Of a stretch of 18,406 nucleotides of DNA, positions 15,303 to 18,406 are shown in pieces. The notes beneath the pieces are model-generated. The model was not told the DNA's origin. It did no database searches and saw nothing but the letters and a program-made list of their open reading frames with translations. The position numbers were made by a program, and so were the translations under genes. Every line of letters begins with the position of its first letter. The first letter of the stretch is position 1. The DNA lies in contig BQJS01000089.1 in NCBI GenBank assembly GCA_021604825.1, positions 1-18,406 on the forward strand, in the 5' to 3' direction. The stretch is from Phycisphaerae bacterium. GTDB taxonomy: Bacteria; Planctomycetota; Phycisphaerae; UBA1845.

Positions 15303-15556
15303 GGTTCGGACTTTCACGAAGGGCTGCGAAATCCATTATTCCGTTCACTAGATGATTCCGCTGTCGCAAGACATCGTCCACTGATTGAGAAATCAAACAC
15401 GCAAAGTAATCTGATCCACTGGAGACTATGAGACGATGTCCTTCTGACGATTCCGTGGTCGGCAGATTATCGGGCAAGACGTTTCGTCAGGCTTGGGTTT
15501 TGAAGGCAGAAATTCAGCCACCCCGCAATCTGATCGGACGTACTTAGACGGATTTT

Positions 15557-15886
15557 CTAAGGGGTGGACGACTGTGGTGTGGACGGGGGCACGGGGTCGA
15601 AACCACCTTTGCTGAACGGGTGACATCGCAGGATGCGTTTGAGCGTGAACCAACTGCCCTTGAATGCACCGTGCGACTCGACACAGGCGACGCCATACTC
15701 GCTGCAGGTTGGCCAATAGCGACAACGTCCGAAAAGATGCAGTCGCAGATAGGATTGGTAGAACCGGATCAGGAAGATCGCCAGCCATTGGGCCTTGCCG
15801 CGTCGACGGTGATCAGATGTGGTTGACTCGTCTTTGCGGGCTTTGTTGCATGTGCAACTTGGGGTTTGATCAAGGGCGCCGTCCAC
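15557..15886 (-). CDS. yidD: Membrane protein insertion efficiency factor YidD
   Basis: A small membrane-associated protein that helps YidC-dependent insertion. The 109-aa product has the family core: FLIRFYQSYLRLHLFGRCRYWPTCSEYG, then ESHGAFKGSWFTLKRILRCHPFSKGGFDPVP. The paired PTCSxYG and RILRCHP...GGxDPVP motifs are diagnostic. An extra basic N-terminal tail of about 30 residues precedes the core. The start is probably GTG 15886, which lies 17 bp inside the end of the upstream hydrolase gene, with GGAG about ten bases before it. yidD normally sits with rpmH-rnpA-yidC; here it is separated from them and placed behind an esterase. Confidence 0.92.
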   Translation of the reverse strand: MDGALDQTPSCTCNKARKDESTTSDHRRRGKAQWLAIFLIRFYQSYLRLHLFGRCRYWPTCSEYGVACVESHGAFKGSWFTLKRILRCHPFSKGGFDPVPPSTPQSSTP

Positions 15887-17363
15887 GTCGGGTTTTCTCC
15901 AAGACGTTGATCGTTTTTTTCGCCCGGTACTCGGTGCCGCCAGCTGTTGTCATCAGCACTTCCAACTCATGCTTGCCGGGAGCGAGCAGGTATTTCTGTC
16001 CGTTGATTCCGTTGGAAATCGGTTCGCCATTGTCGGTCCAGAGGAAATACGCACCACGGCGGAGCGGTCCTGGCGCGACGGCACTGAAACTGACCATCAA
16101 CGGTGACACGCCGATTGTCGAACTAACGCGAACTTGCACGGGGCTGTTCGACTGCGGATTCGTTGCGGCTGATTCGCGCGGTTTTGTTTGGCGACGCGCT
16201 TCGCGCGGTTGTGATGGTAGCTGCTGCGCCGCGGGACGCGTGGGCTCGTCCGATGGGGAACGAGCCACGTTGTTGGGATCGTATGAATTGCCGAAATCGT
16301 TACGTGGTCGGGGGACGCCTTGCTTTCCGGAAACCGCGGTCGAAAGATCCGGCTCCCTTTGGTTGTAGACATTCGGACCGCTTGCGTTGGCTGTCCGTTT
16401 TGGAGCCGACGGCGTTTTGGCTGTGGGCTTGGTGTTGGCCGCTGGTTTCGATTGGGTTGGTTTCGGCAAAGGTTGGCTTGCGACTGTGCGTGGTTTCGGT
16501 GTTGCGTTCTGCCGGCCTGCTTGAATCGGCATGTTCTTGATCTTGAGTCGAGCGAGTTCTGTCGGCGGTGTTTTGGCCGTGGCGTTGCACGTTCGCGCAA
16601 AGAAGTCGGCTGCTACGCTTGGACGGCGCACGTGACCGAGATTCTGGAACACCGCGAAGGTTACATCAAAGCCATGCTTGGCGTACCAGTTGGCCCCCGC
16701 TTGCGATTCGCGCTTGCAAACTTCGAAGTCGTTTTCGGTATAGAAGATCCCTACCTTCATGTCGCGATACTTGGGCACCTGCTTGGGGTCGAGCACCGAC
16801 GATGAGAAGTTGGATTGCCTCGGTGCAACGCAACTGAAGTGATCGGGGAAGCGATTCACCATGTAGTGGGCGATGTATCCACCGGACGACCAACTCGTCG
16901 AAAGGACCGATGAGAGGTCTACGTCCACCCGGCGGGCAACGTCGTTGAGCGCACCGATGGTAAGCTTCTCGTCGAAGCGGACGCCGCCATGGACGGTTCG
17001 TAGAGGGAACTGCGAAAGCAGGTCGGGCGAACGCAACTGTGGGGCGATGACCACAAAGCCGTAGCGGTCGGCTTCCTGCTGCCACTCGCGGATTTGCTTG
17101 GACGAATCGTCGAAAGGCTTCATGCCGTGAAAGGTGACGACGATGGGCCAACGCTTGGACCGCGCGTCCGGCGACTGGGTGGCTGCCGAATCTTTGGAAA
17201 CGTAGTCTTCTGGAAGGTACAGATAGTACCACCCCTTGGTGCTTTGTTCTTGAAGATGCAGCACCCGCCCCTTGCCCGGCGCTTGGCCCACGGCGCATCC
17301 CCATGCACCTGACAGAAGCGAAACAAGCCCCAACATCACACATTTTGAATAACGGTTGTTCAT
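15870..17363 (-). CDS. Lipid-anchored or secreted alpha/beta-hydrolase with PKD-like C-terminal domain
   Basis: A 497-aa protein. The N-terminus has a signal ending AWGCAVGQ, consistent with lipidation at Cys23 although Trp at -2 is unusual. The hydrolase domain (about 35-260) resembles the feruloyl esterase/PHB-depolymerase-like family: TFHGMKPFDD with the oxyanion HG at 79-80, the nucleophile elbow STSWSSGGY with Ser159, YTEND with Asp212 and NLGHVRRP with His244. A Pro/Thr/Lys/Ala-rich linker of about 140 residues follows. The end (about 410-490) is a PKD-like beta domain (GVSPLMVSFSA, APGKHELEVLMTTAGG). I chose ATG 17363, preceded by GAGAGAG; a TTG at 17381 is less likely. The substrate is not known. 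The stop overlaps the start of yidD. Confidence 0.88.
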   Translation of the reverse strand: MNNRYSKCVMLGLVSLLSGAWGCAVGQAPGKGRVLHLQEQSTKGWYYLYLPEDYVSKDSAATQSPDARSKRWPIVVTFHGMKPFDDSSKQIREWQQEADRYGFVVIAPQLRSPDLLSQFPLRTVHGGVRFDEKLTIGALNDVARRVDVDLSSVLSTSWSSGGYIAHYMVNRFPDHFSCVAPRQSNFSSSVLDPKQVPKYRDMKVGIFYTENDFEVCKRESQAGANWYAKHGFDVTFAVFQNLGHVRRPSVAADFFARTCNATAKTPPTELARLKIKNMPIQAGRQNATPKPRTVASQPLPKPTQSKPAANTKPTAKTPSAPKRTANASGPNVYNQREPDLSTAVSGKQGVPRPRNDFGNSYDPNNVARSPSDEPTRPAAQQLPSQPREARRQTKPRESAATNPQSNSPVQVRVSSTIGVSPLMVSFSAVAPGPLRRGAYFLWTDNGEPISNGINGQKYLLAPGKHELEVLMTTAGGTEYRAKKTINVLEKTRRGRRP

Positions 17364-17825
17364 AACTCTCTCGGATGGCAAGCGGTTACGCTGGGTTCCC
17401 GCAGCCGCAGTTGTCGTTAATCGATTCTCTACCCCAGAGACTTCCCACGCCCCATTGCGCCCAATTGTCGCATATTTCTACACACTCGACCATCCCAAGT
17501 TCAGGCTGGCCAAATCGGCGAATCCCACCATACAGAGCCGCTTATCTCATAGATGTCGGAATGAGGTCGGATTTTCCTGCAACCTATTACGAGTGTGACC
17601 ATTGGTCGGGCTGAACCCATCGCCGTGTGGGGCATTGAAGGATATCACACAAACTCACAAGTGCAGCCGATCCAAACGGCGTGCGACCAATTCCGACCAA
17701 AAGGAATCGCCTGTCGCATTGAGGGTTCACGGGTCGGTATTATGATAACCATGCGGGACCGGATCGATGCAGTTGAGCCCCGGTGATCCGGCATTCAAGT
17801 CTCGACGAAAGGACTCGTTGCATCC
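17364..17825. other. 462-bp divergent intergenic region before dnaE
   Basis: Lies between the hydrolase (-) and dnaE (+). The short open frames here have no coding character or recognisable product. Apart from the candidate dnaE promoter listed separately I see no RNA gene, repeat or strong hairpin. No convincing promoter is visible for the hydrolase gene on the minus strand. Confidence 0.5.
17719..17746 (+). promoter_or_regulatory. Candidate promoter for dnaE
   Basis: TTGAGG (17719-17724), 16 bases, then TATGAT (17741-17746), matching four and five of six consensus bases. Transcription would start near 17753, giving a leader of about 73 bases. AAAGGA at 17808-17813 is the nearest ribosome-like site but is 12 bases from the dnaE ATG. 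Confidence 0.45.
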
Positions 17826-18406
17826 ATGCCATCAGCCGAATCCGTACCAGCCCCCAAGTTTGCACATCTGCATCTGCACACGCACTACAGTCTGCTCGAC
17901 GGGGCCACGCGGATCAAACCGCTGATGGAGCGCGTCAAAGCGTTGAACATGCCAGCCGTCGCAATGACCGACCATGGCAACATGTTTGCGGCTGTCGAGT
18001 TCTACCAAGCCGCCAAGGACGCGGGCGTCAAACCCATCATCGGTAGCGAGTTCTACATCGCGCCCGACAGCCGCTTTAACAAAGACTATCCAGGACGAAA
18101 GGCATCGAGCTTTCATCTGCTGTTGTTGGCGATGAACCGCAAAGGGTATGAAAACCTCCTCAAGCTCAGCAGCATCGGATTTCTCGAAGGGTTCTATTAC
18201 AAACCGCGTATCGACAAAGAAGTCCTGAGTGAATTCAGCGAGGGGTTGATCTGCACGAGCACTTGCCTCGGTGGTGAGATTCCGCAGGCATTCATGGGGA
18301 AAGACCGAGCCGCTGCCGAGACATTGGCCAAGGATTACTTGAGTATCTTCGGACCCGACCGCTTTTACGTCGAGTTGCAGGATCATGGCATCCCCGAACA
18401 GCGCAT
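17826..18406 (+). CDS. dnaE: DNA polymerase III alpha subunit, N-terminal part (cut by window end)
   Basis: The first 193 residues of the replicative polymerase. The frame is open to the end of the window and shows the PHP domain: FAHLHLHTHYSLLDGA with His14, 16, 18 and 20, AVAMTDHGNMFAAVEFY at about 45-60, KPIIGSEFYIAP, HLLLLAMNRKGYENLLKLSS and LICTSTCLGGEIPQ. These match the DnaE type (about 1,150-1,250 aa when complete). No exonuclease insertion is seen in this part, so PolC is excluded. Start at ATG 17826. The metal-binding His residues of the PHP domain that can be seen are kept. Confidence 0.95.
   Translation, partial: MPSAESVPAPKFAHLHLHTHYSLLDGATRIKPLMERVKALNMPAVAMTDHGNMFAAVEFYQAAKDAGVKPIIGSEFYIAPDSRFNKDYPGRKASSFHLLLLAMNRKGYENLLKLSSIGFLEGFYYKPRIDKEVLSEFSEGLICTSTCLGGEIPQAFMGKDRAAAETLAKDYLSIFGPDRFYVELQDHGIPEQR

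Noticed and set aside
15664..16368. Long plus-strand open frame opposite yidD and the hydrolase
   Set aside because: Covers two recognisable minus-strand genes and has no recognisable product of its own.
1..18406. CRISPR arrays, insertion sequences, prophage genes, tRNAs
   Set aside because: None seen on reading both strands: no regularly spaced repeats, no transposase or integrase motifs, no cloverleaf with a GGTTCGAATC-type arm.

Overview
The window looks like a chromosomal, mostly housekeeping segment of a moderately GC-rich bacterium, probably a member of Planctomycetota (Phycisphaerae-like). This is an inference. The grounds are the C-terminal ribbon of the type CxxCGYxLxG...CPEC in two small membrane proteins, a cyanobacteria/planctomycete-style ThiD2-ThiE fusion, a lone 5S rRNA gene, frequent TTG/GTG starts and weak Shine-Dalgarno sites. 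No 16S rRNA or other taxonomic marker is present, so the placement is not firm.

Layout. 1-4812 (+): the end of an unknown gene, then a compact run guaB - lipoprotein - membrane protein - guaA, which covers both steps from IMP to GMP with two envelope proteins of unknown role in between. 5022-5266 (+): a small solitary Phd/YefM-type antitoxin with a perfect 12-bp palindrome in its leader. 5255-6447 (-): a membrane protein of unknown function and a FluC/CrcB fluoride channel, both apparently with TTG starts. 6646-7290 (+): KDPG/KHG aldolase, convergent with and overlapping a ThiD2-ThiE thiamine-phosphate synthase (7238-8293, -). 8702-10360 (+): a long acidic, low-complexity protein with a C-terminal coiled coil. 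10542-11542 (+): two paralogous two-helix membrane proteins with zinc ribbons.

11600-11776 (-): a stand-alone 5S rRNA gene with its own strong promoter and a UUCG-loop terminator. 11828-13836 (-): cdaA/dacA (diadenylate cyclase) followed at 2 bp by a YbbR-domain gene, the usual c-di-AMP synthesis pair; the cyclase has DLG where the family has DGA. 14104-14697 (-): a type II secretion/type IV-like pseudopilin. 14946-15302 (-): a PilZ-like protein with a clear terminator. 15557-17363 (-): a secreted or lipid-anchored alpha/beta-hydrolase with a PKD-like C-terminal domain, overlapping the start of yidD. 17826-18406 (+): the start of dnaE (DNA polymerase III alpha), cut by the window end.

I see no insertion sequence, prophage, CRISPR array, tRNA or large repeat. 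No evident new multi-gene system stands out. The items most worth a second look are the autonomous 5S unit, the altered diadenylate cyclase motif, the two envelope genes inside the gua cluster, the solitary antitoxin and the paired zinc-ribbon membrane proteins.
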